Below, in pieces: positions 33,031-41,266 of a stretch of DNA of 64,000 nt. Every line of letters begins with the position of its first letter. Position 1 is the first letter of the stretch. The DNA is taken from NCBI RefSeq assembly GCF_021272185.1, contig NZ_JAJSEC010000008.1, positions 62,001 through 126,000 on the forward strand, written 5' to 3'. This DNA is from Roseivivax sp. GX 12232. Its GTDB lineage: Bacteria; Pseudomonadota; Alphaproteobacteria; Rhodobacterales; Rhodobacteraceae. The position numbers and the translations under genes were made by a program. The notes below the pieces were generated by a model. That model had not been told where the DNA came from, made no database searches, and worked only from the letters and a program-made list of their open reading frames with translations.

Positions 33031-33543
33031 ATGTCAAAACCTACCTGCTTCGGCTTACTAGCTGCTGCACCCGTGGCTATCGGATTGTTTGTTGTCTACC
33101 GCTGGGGCGATACGATTTTAAGCAATAAAGCGCTCTATTCAGCCGCATCTCCCGAGAGCAGCCCACTTAACGTCGATCAGTTGGTCTCTGTAGCAGAAAG
33201 CACAAACAACGCCCTAGCATCGTTGGGAATAGGGCTATTCCTTCTTGTTGGCTTCTCCATGTCCAAACGCGACCCTGATGCAACTTACTCCGGGCCCGAA
33301 GCAGTCGCTCTATTTCTTTTTATATTGCTTTCATTTTTTCAGTTTTACATTTCCTTCTGGATTCGCTCTGACTTGATCTCAACCTTGAGCTATAGCCTCC
33401 AAGAAGGAACTCACCAAAGAAGTGCCTTTCTATTTACGCGAGAACCACTATCAAAAATGGCAACAGCAACTGCTTGTGCATCGATGACTGCCTTATTTTT
33501 CTCGGCAAGCAGCCTCAGCACACCAAAAAAGAGAAGTACCTAG
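33031..33543 (+). CDS. hypothetical membrane protein in AT-rich cassette
   Basis: I do not recognise this 170-residue protein. Four hydrophobic stretches fit membrane helices (about 6-24, 60-78, 89-111, 141-160), with a hydrophilic loop rich in Ser, Asn and Glu between the first two and a basic tail (PKKRST). Base use is unlike its neighbours: the 60 bases from 33301 contain 19 G/C and those from 33361 contain 27, in a window that is otherwise very GC-rich, and rare A/T-ending codons are common. A possible -10 box TATACT lies at 32991-32996, but no good ribosome site precedes ATG 33031. The gene is followed 28 bases later by a secreted-protein gene; the pair looks acquired by transfer. Confidence 0.6.
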   Translation: MSKPTCFGLLAAAPVAIGLFVVYRWGDTILSNKALYSAASPESSPLNVDQLVSVAESTNNALASLGIGLFLLVGFSMSKRDPDATYSGPEAVALFLFILLSFFQFYISFWIRSDLISTLSYSLQEGTHQRSAFLFTREPLSKMATATACASMTALFFSASSLSTPKKRST

Positions 33544-33571
33544 GGGAATACATCTAAAAGGCACAACTTCC

Positions 33572-34357
33572 ATGCACCACATCTCAAAAGTTGCCCTCAC
33601 GATTTTGTCTATTGCGCTAATTGATATTGAGGCCGCATTTGGGCAAGAGGAACGCTGCTCATTCGAGAGCTCCCTAACCACACGGCCTTACGAAAGCGAA
33701 TGGTCTTTCATTTTGAGCTCTGAGACACCTCTCTCTGAGTTATCTGACCAAATTGGCTGCGACGTTCTACTTAAAGATGATCCAATTGTCACACACCCAG
33801 ATGGCCGCAATATTGGTAAACTTGTTGGCCTGTTAACAGACTGGAGTGAGGCTGGTGTTGAAAGGCCAGCCCAGAACTCGCCGCCCTATTGGGTTGTCGA
33901 GAGCAGTGAAACAGATACAGTCTATCTCGTTCCTCCAGGCGTTCTTTCAATCCGAAACACCAACGAAAATTGGTCAGCTTCAATTCGAAACCTTGAGACC
34001 AACGCAATTGCATATGTCGGGAGCGAAGTCTTTATCGCCCCCACTGAAGAACTACGACTAGATCGAGACAGCCACTTAGCAGTTTTCGCATTAATGGGTA
34101 TGGGATCAAGCAAAATGCAGGTAACTTTTGAGTCCGAACCCGATGGTGCCAGCATCTATATCAAGAAAAAATTCGAGCAAGTAACAAACTTCAGAGCCAT
34201 CATGGATCGCTTCGACATTATGGACGTGACTCTCAAACTTGACGGGTTCGAAGACTGCGATGGAAATGCACTAATAGTAAACAATGAATTGCCCGGCTAT
34301 CTCTCCGTGGCGTGCAACTTCGAGGAACTCAACAAATCGAAGTTTCAATCCGAATAA
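33572..34357 (+). CDS. hypothetical secreted protein with PEGA-like C-terminal domain
   Basis: This 261-residue protein begins with a Sec-type signal peptide (about 1-24, ending AAFG before QEER), so it is probably periplasmic or surface-exposed. The mature part has four cysteines (Cys29, Cys63, Cys229, Cys248) that could pair in two disulfides. Residues about 183-250 resemble a PEGA beta-sandwich: SEPDGASIYI at the start and VTLKLDGFEDC after the loop. The middle part is not recognised. Low GC matches the preceding membrane-protein gene, and AAAAGG lies ten bases before ATG 33572. A long hairpin starts at the stop codon. Together the two genes look like a small transferred cassette of unknown role. 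Confidence 0.62.
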   Translation: MHHISKVALTILSIALIDIEAAFGQEERCSFESSLTTRPYESEWSFILSSETPLSELSDQIGCDVLLKDDPIVTHPDGRNIGKLVGLLTDWSEAGVERPAQNSPPYWVVESSETDTVYLVPPGVLSIRNTNENWSASIRNLETNAIAYVGSEVFIAPTEELRLDRDSHLAVFALMGMGSSKMQVTFESEPDGASIYIKKKFEQVTNFRAIMDRFDIMDVTLKLDGFEDCDGNALIVNNELPGYLSVACNFEELNKSKFQSE

Positions 34358-34394
34358 CTAGCATCCGCAGAAAACACGGTTCTGCAGATGCTAG
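34358..34394. terminator. hairpin closing the AT-rich cassette
   Basis: CTAGCATC (34358-34365) pairs with GATGCTAG (34387-34394), then after one C-A mismatch GCAGAA (34367-34372) pairs with TTCTGC (34380-34385), leaving a 7-base loop. The stem begins directly after the stop codon. There is no clear T-run on either strand, so it may act as an mRNA 3' stabiliser or factor-assisted terminator. Confidence 0.6.
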
Positions 34395-34474
34395 TAGAGC
34401 CAACAATGCAACAAGGCGTTTGAGCGATAACTTTCGGAGTAGGCTTCAAAGTCGCTAAAGACTTACCCCCCTCG

Positions 34475-35251
34475 TCACCGCCCCTCAAACGCCGGCGGCC
34501 GCTTCTCCAGGAAGGCCACCACGCCCTCCTTGAAGTCCCGGGTCTTGCCGCATTCGCCCTGCAGCTTGGCCTCGAGCGCGAGTTGCTCCTCAAGGTCGTT
34601 CGCAAAGCTCGCGTGCAGCGCCTGTTTCACCTTCTGGAAGGCCGCCGTCGGGCCCTTGGCCAGATGCGCGGCGCGGGACTGCCAGTGGCTCTCGAAGCTC
34701 TCGTCGGCCACGGCCTCCCAGATCATCCCCCAGTCATCCGCCTGCCGCGCGGTGATCTTCTCGGCGAAAAGCGCGGCCCCCATGGCCTTGGCCAGCCCCA
34801 TCTGCCGCGGCAGCGCCCAGGTGCCGCCGGCATCGGGAATGAGCCCGATGCGCGTGAAGGCCTGGCTGAAGAAGGCGCTCTCGGTGGCGATCACCACGTC
34901 GGCGACCAGCGCGAGGTTGGCCCCTGCCCCGGCCGCGGCCCCGTTGACCGCGGCGATGGTCGGCACCGGGCAGTCGACCACGGCGCGCAGCATCGGCACG
35001 TATTCGTCGCGCAGCGTGCGCTCCAGGTCGAGGTTGTTCGCGGTGCCACGGTCGCCCAGGTCCTGGCCCGAGCAGAAGGCCCGGCCGGTGCCGGTCAGCA
35101 CCACGCAACGGGCCTCTTCGCCGCCCTGTTTCATGGCGTGGGTGATCTCGGCCCGCATCTGGGTGTTGAGCGCGTTCATCACGTCGGCGCGGTTCATGGT
35201 GACCACGGCGACATCGTCGCGGACCTCGTAGGTGATCGTCTCGTATTGCAT
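34475..35251 (-). CDS. enoyl-CoA hydratase/isomerase family protein (PaaG-like)
   Basis: The 258-residue crotonase-fold enzyme has the CoA-binding AFCSGQDLGDRG, the oxyanion loop AAVNGAAAGAGANLALVADVV and an Asp in IGLIPDAGGTWALPR where hydratases have the second catalytic Glu. That Asp and the ALPRQMGLAKAMGAALFAEKITA block resemble PaaG, the 2-(1,2-epoxy-1,2-dihydrophenyl)acetyl-CoA isomerase of phenylacetate degradation. No other paa gene is nearby, so a role in phenylacetate catabolism is not established and a general fatty-acid isomerase is possible. The start is ATG 35251. Confidence 0.82.
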   Translation of the reverse strand: MQYETITYEVRDDVAVVTMNRADVMNALNTQMRAEITHAMKQGGEEARCVVLTGTGRAFCSGQDLGDRGTANNLDLERTLRDEYVPMLRAVVDCPVPTIAAVNGAAAGAGANLALVADVVIATESAFFSQAFTRIGLIPDAGGTWALPRQMGLAKAMGAALFAEKITARQADDWGMIWEAVADESFESHWQSRAAHLAKGPTAAFQKVKQALHASFANDLEEQLALEAKLQGECGKTRDFKEGVVAFLEKRPPAFEGR

Positions 35252-35326
35252 GGGGCTCCCCCTCTCGCCTCGTGTTGCGCGCCATCAAACATGGCCCGCG
35301 GGCGAAAGGCAAAGTGCTACGCGGCG

Positions 35327-35797
35327 TCACCGCCCGAGGAGGTCGTCGAGCCGGCGTTTCTCCTCGGGGCTGAGGCCCTCCTCGGTCTCGGGCCGGGCCT
35401 TGGCGCGGCCGCGCAGGTAGCCCGCGCCGAGCCCGCCCGCGATCAGCAGCATCAGCGGCCCGGCGCCCCAGAGCAGCCAGTTCCAGCCGTCGGCCTGCGG
35501 GTTCAGGAGCACGTATTCGCCGTAGCGCTCGACGATGTAGTCGACCACTTCCGCGTCGCTGTCGCCCGCGCTCAGACGTTCGCGCACCAGGAGCCGCAGG
35601 TCGCGGGCGAGCGAGGCGTTGCTCTCGTCGATCGACTCGTTGCGGCAGACGAGGCAGCGCAGCCCCTCCGAGATCTGCCGGGCCCGGGCCTCGAGGGCGG
35701 GGTCCTCCAGCACCTCGTCGGGCTGCACCGCGCCCGCGGGCAGGCCCGGTGCGACGGCCAGCGCCACGGCCAGGGCGAGGCTCCGCAGCGCCCTCAT
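35327..35797 (-). CDS. ccmH: cytochrome c maturation protein CcmH
   Basis: The 156-residue protein has a signal peptide (ALRSLALAVALAVAPGLPAGA), a periplasmic domain with the redox motif LRCLVCRNESI (CxxC), and a C-terminal membrane anchor at about 107-128 (WLLWGAGPLMLLIAGGLGAGYL). It keeps apocytochrome haem-binding cysteines reduced and works with the haem lyase CcmF. Its ATG overlaps the ccmF stop (ATGA). This is the short form without the TPR (CcmI) domain. Confidence 0.94.
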   Translation of the reverse strand: MRALRSLALAVALAVAPGLPAGAVQPDEVLEDPALEARARQISEGLRCLVCRNESIDESNASLARDLRLLVRERLSAGDSDAEVVDYIVERYGEYVLLNPQADGWNWLLWGAGPLMLLIAGGLGAGYLRGRAKARPETEEGLSPEEKRRLDDLLGR

Positions 35798-37758
35798 TCC
35801 GCCGGCACCTGGCCGGGGCGCGGCTTGCGCGCGCCGGCGGCCACCCGGAAGCGGCGGTCCGACAGGCTCAGCGCGCCGCCCAGCGACATGATCAGGCAGC
35901 CCGCCCAGATCCAGTTCGCGAGCGGCTTGATGTAGGTCCGCATGACCCAGCCGCCGTCGTCCTGCCGGTCGCCGATCACCACGTAGACGTCGCGCATCGC
36001 GCGGTAGTCGATCGCCGCCTCGGTGGTGGGCATGCGCGCCACCGGGTAGTTACGTTTTTCCGGGCGCAGCTGGGCCACCTCGGCGCCGTCGCGCGCCAGG
36101 GTCACGAAGCCCATGACCGAGGTATAGTTCGGCCCGCGCACCCGCTGCACGTCGTCGAGCGTCAGGGTGAAGCCCGCGACCTCGAAGCTCTCGCCGACCT
36201 GGACGACGCGGATGTCCTCCTTCTCCCAGGCCATGAGCCCCGCGACCCCGATGAAGAGGATGCCGAGGCCGCCATGGGCCACCGACTTGCCCCAGTCCGC
36301 CCGCGGCAGCCGCGCCAGGCGCGACAGGTCGCGGCTCTGCCCGGTGCGCGACCAGAGGTCGACCAGCGCGCCCCCGACCATCCAGGCCCCGAGGAAGAGC
36401 CCCACCGGCCCCAGCGCCGAGCGTCCGCTCTGCATCGCCCAGGCCAGCGCCGCCAGCGCCAGCGCCAGCACGAAGACCGGCACGAGGCTTTTCACGAGCC
36501 GAGAGGTCTTGCCGCGCTTCCAGGAGATCATCGCCCCGAAGGGCAGGATCAGCCCGAGCGCCACCATGAAGGGCGTGAAGGCCGCGTTGAAGAAAGGCGG
36601 CCCGACCGAGAGCTTTCGGTCGAAAGCCATCTCGGCCACCAGCGGCCAGATCGTGCCCACGAAGACCACGAAGGACGAGACCGCCAGCAGGATGTTGTTG
36701 GCCACCAGCGCGCTCTCGCGGCTGACCACGCCGAAGACGCCCTTGGCCTGCATGGAGCCCGCGCGGGCGGCGAAAAGCGTCAGCGCGCCGCCGGTGAAGG
36801 CCACCAGGATCATCAGGATGAAGACCCCGCGCTCGGGGTCGTTGGCGAAGGCATGCACGCTGGTCAGCACGCCCGAGCGCACGATGAAGGTGCCGATCAG
36901 CGAGAAGCCGAAGGCCAGGATCGCCAGGAGGATCGTCCAGGCCTTCAGCGCCTCGCGCTTCTCGACCACGATGGCCGAATGCAGAAGCGCCGCGGCGAAG
37001 AGCCAGGGCATGAAGGAGGCGTTCTCCACCGGGTCCCAGAACCAGAAGCCGCCCCAGCCGAGCTCGTAATAGGCCCACCAGGAGCCGAGCCCGATGCCGA
37101 TGGTCAGGAAGATCCAGGCCGCCAGCGTCCAGGGCCGCACCCAGCGGCCCCAGGCGGCATCGACCCTGCCTTCGATCAGCGCGGCCACCGCGAAGGAAAA
37201 GCAGATCGAAAGCCCGACGTAGCCCAGGTAGAGAAACGGCGGATGCAGCGCGAGGCCTGGGTCCTGCAGAAGCGGGTTCAGGTCCTGCCCGTCGAAGGGC
37301 GGCACCGCCTGCCGGGTGAAGGGGTTCGAGGTCCAGAGGATGAAGGCATAGAAGGCCACGCCCACCGAGGCCTGCACCGCCAGGACGCGGGCCTTCAGCG
37401 TCTCGGGCAGATTGCCCCCGAACCAGGCCGCCATGGCCCCGAAGAGCGCCAGGATCAGCACCCAGAGCAGCATCGAGCCCTCGTGGTTCCCCCAGGTGCC
37501 CGAGATCTTGTAGATCAGCGGTTTCGCCGAATGGGAGTTGTTGACCACCAGGTCGAGCGAGAAGTCCGAGGTCACGAAGGCATGGACCAGGGCGGCGAAG
37601 GAAAAGCCCACGAGCAGGAACTGCGTGGTCGCCGCCGGTTCGCCGACGGCCATCCAGCCCGACCAGCGTTTGTGCGCGCCGACCAGCGGCACGACGGTCT
37701 GCACCACGGCGACCAGGAAGGCGAGGATGAGGGCGAAGTGGCCGAGCTCTGTGATCAT
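35794..37758 (-). CDS. ccmF: cytochrome c haem lyase subunit CcmF
   Basis: The 654-residue multi-pass membrane protein attaches haem to apocytochrome c in the periplasm. It has the WWD-type motif GWGGFWFWDPVENASFMPW, the early block ISGTWGNHEGSMLLW, and the periplasmic haem-ligand region near LALHPPFLYLGYVG. The start is ATG 37758, where the first membrane helix begins. ccmH is translationally coupled downstream. The holoprotein chaperone gene ccmE lies about 18 kb away, so the ccm genes are split in this genome. Confidence 0.95.
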   Translation of the reverse strand: MITELGHFALILAFLVAVVQTVVPLVGAHKRWSGWMAVGEPAATTQFLLVGFSFAALVHAFVTSDFSLDLVVNNSHSAKPLIYKISGTWGNHEGSMLLWVLILALFGAMAAWFGGNLPETLKARVLAVQASVGVAFYAFILWTSNPFTRQAVPPFDGQDLNPLLQDPGLALHPPFLYLGYVGLSICFSFAVAALIEGRVDAAWGRWVRPWTLAAWIFLTIGIGLGSWWAYYELGWGGFWFWDPVENASFMPWLFAAALLHSAIVVEKREALKAWTILLAILAFGFSLIGTFIVRSGVLTSVHAFANDPERGVFILMILVAFTGGALTLFAARAGSMQAKGVFGVVSRESALVANNILLAVSSFVVFVGTIWPLVAEMAFDRKLSVGPPFFNAAFTPFMVALGLILPFGAMISWKRGKTSRLVKSLVPVFVLALALAALAWAMQSGRSALGPVGLFLGAWMVGGALVDLWSRTGQSRDLSRLARLPRADWGKSVAHGGLGILFIGVAGLMAWEKEDIRVVQVGESFEVAGFTLTLDDVQRVRGPNYTSVMGFVTLARDGAEVAQLRPEKRNYPVARMPTTEAAIDYRAMRDVYVVIGDRQDDGGWVMRTYIKPLANWIWAGCLIMSLGGALSLSDRRFRVAAGARKPRPGQVPAE

Positions 37759-37832
37759 GCCCGAATATCTGGCACGAAACGCGGGGCGGGCCAATGGCAA
37801 CAGGCCCGCCCCGGATCAACTTGTCGCGCTTG

Positions 37833-38549
37833 TTATTGGCCGCGAGAGGCGCGCCAGGCGGCCAGCGCGGCGTTCGGCTCGGCGGCGGGGGTGTCGGTGT
37901 CGGGGGGCTGCGCCGCGGGGCCGGGTTGGGGGTGTGTGTCGGTGGGGTTGTTTGGTTTCGCAAGGCTTGTCGCGGTGGGTGCCGGACTGCCCTCGGGTGT
38001 GGCCGGGGTCCAGGCGGAGGTGGTAAGCGTGCCTTCCGGCAAGCGCCGCGTGGAGGCTTGGGCGCCGTCGCCGTCCCCCCGGTCCTCCCCCGAGGCCCCA
38101 AGCCCCCCGAGCGCGCGCAGACGCGCCAGCATGTCGGGCAGCGTGGTGATCCCGGCGGCCAGCTCGCGCTGGAAGTCCTGCCCCTTGGCCTGGTGGCGCG
38201 CGCCGAAATAGAAGCTCACCACCGCGCCAAGGAGCCACCAGAGCGGCTCCGGCACCAGCGCCACCCCGGCCATGCGCGTGCCGAACCAGGCCGGATCGAT
38301 CAGCGCCGCCACGAAAAGCCCGATGGTTCCCAGCGCCATGGCCGGGCGCGGCAGCCGGTTCAGCCCGTCGATCAGCCGGTCGAACCAGCCTTTGCGGGGT
38401 CGGGCCACTTCGGCTGCGAATTGCGCCAGGGCGGCCTCCTGCAGCGCCTGGGCGCGGGCGGCCTCGTTCTCGGCGCTGGCGCGGAAGACCTGCGCGGTCT
38501 CGGCCAGGACATTGCGCCCCGAGCCGAAGATCAGCTCCATCAGCCCCAT
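37833..38549 (-). CDS. holin of the gene-transfer-agent release type (3TM holin)
   Basis: The 238-residue protein has an Ala/Glu-rich amphipathic N-terminal helix (SAENEAARAQALQEAAL), two clear membrane segments (about 70-87 in the MALGTIGLFVAALIDPAWF region and about 103-120 in LWWLLGAVVSFYFGARH) and a long Pro/Thr-rich disordered tail (about 155-238). The first part matches the three-TM holin family associated with gene transfer agents. Its start overlaps the endolysin stop by 10 bases, forming a lysis cassette. The holin would let the muramidase reach the wall. A prophage remnant is an alternative reading, but no phage structural genes are present. Confidence 0.82.
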   Translation of the reverse strand: MGLMELIFGSGRNVLAETAQVFRASAENEAARAQALQEAALAQFAAEVARPRKGWFDRLIDGLNRLPRPAMALGTIGLFVAALIDPAWFGTRMAGVALVPEPLWWLLGAVVSFYFGARHQAKGQDFQRELAAGITTLPDMLARLRALGGLGASGEDRGDGDGAQASTRRLPEGTLTTSAWTPATPEGSPAPTATSLAKPNNPTDTHPQPGPAAQPPDTDTPAAEPNAALAAWRASRGQ

Positions 38550-39163
38550 GCCGCGACCCTCCGCTCGAAGGCCCGCGCGCTCAGGTGGTAGCGCGGGGCG
38601 ATGAACTCCTCGGCCCGGGTGATCCAGCCGCCCTTGCCGCCCGCGCGGGTGCGGACGTATTTGCGCGAGGCCGGGCGGCGGTCGGCCAGGGCGAAGTAGT
38701 AGTTCCGCCGGGCGATCCCATAGGCATCGGAGAGATGCGCCGGGGCCTGGGCGGCGGCCTCCTCGGCGGCGCGCCGGGTGGCCGGGCCGATGATGCCGTC
38801 GATGGCGAGGCGCCAGCCCATCTCGCCCAGGAGCCGCTGGAGGATCTTCACCGCCTGGGTCCCTGCATTGACCTGCATGTCGAAGACGCTGGGCTGGAGG
38901 GTCTCTGGCAGCCCGTCGATGCCCGGCGCGCGGTAGTAATGCTGAAGGAAGAGGTCGCGGGCCTGGTCGGGCGTGAGGCGGCGGAGGTCGGCAAGCGTGA
39001 CCTTTCCGTCCCCGTCGAGATCCCGTCCGAGGCGCCGCAGGGTGGTCAGCGTGACCCCGTGCTTCGTCGCCCCGCCGGGGTCGTCGGGGTCGTTCACGAA
39101 GCCGCCCTCGCGGGCGACGATGGCCCGGGCGATGCGGTCGATCCGGGGATGGGTCTGGGACAT
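38540..39163 (-). CDS. holin-associated N-acetylmuramidase (GH108 endolysin)
   Basis: The 207-residue endolysin has the GH108 catalytic domain at its N-terminus, with the catalytic Glu in VAREGGFVNDPDDPGGATKHGV, followed by an EF-hand-like DLDGDGKVTLADLRRL and YYRAPGIDGLP. A C-terminal peptidoglycan-binding (PG_binding_3-like) domain covers about 110-200. It cleaves the MurNAc-GlcNAc bond. Together with the overlapping holin gene it forms the type of unit that releases Rhodobacter capsulatus gene transfer agents, which is also encoded away from the capsid genes. Confidence 0.88.
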   Translation of the reverse strand: MSQTHPRIDRIARAIVAREGGFVNDPDDPGGATKHGVTLTTLRRLGRDLDGDGKVTLADLRRLTPDQARDLFLQHYYRAPGIDGLPETLQPSVFDMQVNAGTQAVKILQRLLGEMGWRLAIDGIIGPATRRAAEEAAAQAPAHLSDAYGIARRNYYFALADRRPASRKYVRTRAGGKGGWITRAEEFIAPRYHLSARAFERRVAAWG

Positions 39164-39272
39164 GGCGGGGGTCTCCTGGCGGCGTGAGGGATGGGCGGGA
39201 GACTGGCCCTCGGGGCGTTAAGGGTGCGCAAGGGCACCGCGCGGCGGGGGGTTCTTACAGCGCTGCGCCCCT

Positions 39273-39440
39273 CTTGCGCCCGAATAGCATCGCAGATGCC
39301 GGGCGCGCGCCGGACCGGCCCGATGGGCCGGCGCTCCTTCGAGTGGCGTGCTTAGCTCGTAGCTCGTCCTGACCTTATTAGGATAAAGCGCCTCGCTCAG
39401 AGGTCAGCAGCGCCGGCCCCCGGTCCGGCGCGCGCCCTCT
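39273..39440 (+). repeat. dispersed structured repeat, copy D
   Basis: About 168 bases with the full consensus: CTTGCGCCCGAATAGCATC-GCA-GATGC, the arm GGGCGCGCGCCGGACCGG, the hairpin CCGGCCC-GAT-GGGCCGG, the inner GGATAAAGCGCCTCGCTC, and the arm CCGGTCCGGCGCGCGCCC, which pairs perfectly with the first. The remaining part of the gap up to the cupin gene (39441-39722) holds a 12-base direct repeat around TAGGCGYCCCCT and no gene I can see. Confidence 0.88.
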
Positions 39441-39722
39441 GTTCCGCGTGCTGCCTGCGGGAGCGGCACCTGCGGTTGGCGTGTCCCACCGGTTGCGTCT
39501 GGCGGCGCGCTCCGTATCCCACACGATGGATGCAGCGCATTACAGTCCCGCCATCATTGCCGGTGGCCTTCCCTCTGACCACTGCGATCCACACTAGGCG
39601 CCCCCTAACCCGCCTAGGCGTCCCCTGCCCACCAATCCCCGCTCCGGCCTTCCCTTGCCCCGCGCGATCTTGCAGGGTTCCCGCCAGATCAAGCTCACCG
39701 CCCCCCACCGGAAAGGACCGCC

Positions 39723-40148
39723 ATGACAGCCGACGGGATCATCGCCCACCTGGGTCTCTCGCCTCACCCCGAGGGCGGACATTACCGCGAGACCTGGATC
39801 GGGCCGGGGGCCGAGCGGGCCTCGGGCACGGCGATCTATTTCCTCCTGGCGGCGGGTGAGCGCAGCCATTGGCACCGGGTCGATGCCGCGGAGATCTGGC
39901 ATTTCTACGCCGGCGCGCCGCTGATCCTGCGCCGGGCGGAGAGCGCCGAGGGCCTGGCCGAACGGCTGGTGCTGGGCCCGGACCTGCTGGCCGGCGAGAA
40001 CCCGCAGATCGTCATTCCCGAGGGCGCCTGGCAATCGGCCGAGACCACCGGCGACTGGACGCTCGTGGGCTGCACGGTCTCGCCGGGGTTCCGCTTCTCA
40101 GGCTTCGAGTTGGCCGCGCCGGGGTTCGACATTCCCGACGAGGTGTGA
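39723..40148 (+). CDS. cupin domain protein (cupin_5, former DUF985)
   Basis: The 141-residue protein is a single small cupin. Conserved DUF985 features are LGLSPHPEGGHYRETW at the N-terminus, AIYFLLAAGERSHWHRVDAAEIWHFYAG with the putative metal-binding His residues, and the C-terminal SPGFRFSGFELA. Enzymatic function in this family is not settled. GGAAAGGA lies five bases before ATG 39723. It is a single-gene unit. Confidence 0.87.
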   Translation: MTADGIIAHLGLSPHPEGGHYRETWIGPGAERASGTAIYFLLAAGERSHWHRVDAAEIWHFYAGAPLILRRAESAEGLAERLVLGPDLLAGENPQIVIPEGAWQSAETTGDWTLVGCTVSPGFRFSGFELAAPGFDIPDEV

Positions 40149-40259
40149 GCCGCCGGGGCGCGCGGGGAAGTCTGGGACGGCTGCGCCTGGCACCCAAAGC
40201 CGTGATCCGGCATCGCGGTGCACGAGAGGCTGTCGCCCCAAGCCCACCACCCGGCCCGC

Positions 40260-40428
40260 GAAGCACGGAGCGCGGTTTCCGAGAAACAGGAGCGCTTCGC
40301 CCAATGACAGGGCACGAAAGCCCTGCCCACGAAGCCCGGAGCCCAGTTCCCCGGAAGCAGGAGCCCTGCGCCGAATGCCGGGCACGAACGCCCTGAGCCC
40401 TGAGCCCTGAGCCCTGAGCCCTGAGCCC
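40260..40428. repeat. 71-base tandem duplication followed by GCCCTGA heptamers
   Basis: Two diverged units of 71 bases (from 40260 and from 40331) both run GAAGC-CGGAGC...CAGGAGC...GGGCACGAA-GCCCT. Directly after the second come five perfect copies of GCCCTGA (40390-40424) and a partial sixth. The segment lies in the 381-base gap between the cupin and PRC-barrel genes. Confidence 0.75.
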
Positions 40429-40480
40429 GCCGCGCACAGATCACCCGCCGAAAAAAGACCGAGGCGCTACCCCCAACAAA

Positions 40481-40507
40481 AAAGGCCGGGCAAACCGCCC
40501 GGCCTTT
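40481..40507 (-). terminator. rho-independent terminator of the PRC-barrel gene
   Basis: AAAGGCCGGGC (40481-40491) and GCCCGGCCTTT (40497-40507) form a perfect 11-base-pair stem with a 5-base loop. On the minus strand it is followed by TTT beyond the stem (six T in all), 22 bases after the PRC-barrel stop. Confidence 0.9.
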
Positions 40508-40529
40508 CCGTCATCTCAAGAGCGCAGGA

Positions 40530-41105
40530 TTACTGCCAGAAGGTCTCGTCGACGCCTTCCATCTCTTCGAGCTGCTCTTCGCTCTGACCCACGGCCAGCG
40601 CGTAGTTCACGTCATCCACGGGCACCAGCTGCACGTCGTCGGTGGACATGAAGACGTGCTTGTCGCCCAGGTCGAGGAAGCCGCCGATCTCGATCACGAC
40701 ACCGCGGAATTCGCCCTCGCGGGTGAGGACCACGTCCTCGATGGAGCCGATCTGGTCCCAGTCGTCGGAGACCGAGTCATAGGTCTCTGCGCCGATGTTC
40801 TCGATGCCGTCCTCGGCGTTGACCGAATAGACCGGGCCGTCGGTGATGTCGCGGGTGCGGATCAGCTCGGCGTCCTCGGCGATGCCGGCGGCCTCTTTGA
40901 CCTCGTTCGCCATCTCCTCGCCGGCGTTCTCGGCGGTCTGGGCCGCGTTCTCGGCGGCGTTCTCGGTCGCCTCGGCGCTCTTCTTGATCGCGTCGCCGGT
41001 CTGCTCTGCGGCGTTCTCCATGTCCTGGCCGGCGGTGTGGCTGTCGGCAAATGCGGTGCCGGTGGCCAGGGTCAGGGCGAGTGCGGAGGTCATAATGCGA
41101 GTCAT
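40530..41105 (-). CDS. secreted PRC-barrel domain protein
   Basis: The 191-residue protein has a signal peptide (about 1-20, ending TAFA before DS), an Ala/Glu/Asn-rich helical stretch (about 25-75, ENAAEQTGDAIKKSAEATEN and similar repeats), and a PRC-barrel (about 85-175) with VYSVNAEDGIENIGAETYDSVSDDW, IGSIEDVVLTREGEFRGVVIEIGGFLDLGDKHV. Such envelope PRC-barrel proteins are often stress-induced in alphaproteobacteria. An EcfG-like promoter upstream supports that. AAGGAG precedes ATG 41105. Partners are unknown. Confidence 0.82.
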   Translation of the reverse strand: MTRIMTSALALTLATGTAFADSHTAGQDMENAAEQTGDAIKKSAEATENAAENAAQTAENAGEEMANEVKEAAGIAEDAELIRTRDITDGPVYSVNAEDGIENIGAETYDSVSDDWDQIGSIEDVVLTREGEFRGVVIEIGGFLDLGDKHVFMSTDDVQLVPVDDVNYALAVGQSEEQLEEMEGVDETFWQ

Positions 41106-41145
41106 TCGGAAAGCTCCTTTCTGTCTCTCATGCAACTGGTCCGAG

Positions 41146-41171
41146 AACACGGGACAGATCGGCTGCGTTCC
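41146..41171 (-). promoter_or_regulatory. EcfG-type general stress promoter of the PRC-barrel gene
   Basis: On the minus strand GGAAC (41167-41171) and TGTT (41146-41149) are 17 bases apart, close to the EcfG consensus GGAAC-N16/17-CGTT. The start codon is about 40 bases downstream. The sigma factor assignment is an inference from the consensus. Confidence 0.6.
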
Positions 41172-41266
41172 GAATTAGGCGTAAATAAAAGTCACAAAAT
41201 TTTCGGAACCCAGGGCGGCCTCATGCATTGCAGGGGCCGCCCGGATTAGCGCATCAGGCCAAAGGC

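Noticed and set aside
32886-34474. Attachment-site duplication or integrase for the AT-rich cassette
   Set aside because: I compared the two edges by eye and found no direct repeat, tRNA gene or recombinase.
37833-39163. Full prophage around the holin and endolysin
   Set aside because: No capsid, tail, integrase or terminase gene is present on either side; neighbours are ccmF and a cupin gene.
41213-41242. GGGCGGCC/GGCCGCCC hairpin upstream of the pgi stop as a terminator
   Set aside because: The loop is 14 bases long and no T-run follows on the minus strand, so I do not call it, though it may act as a 3' stem.
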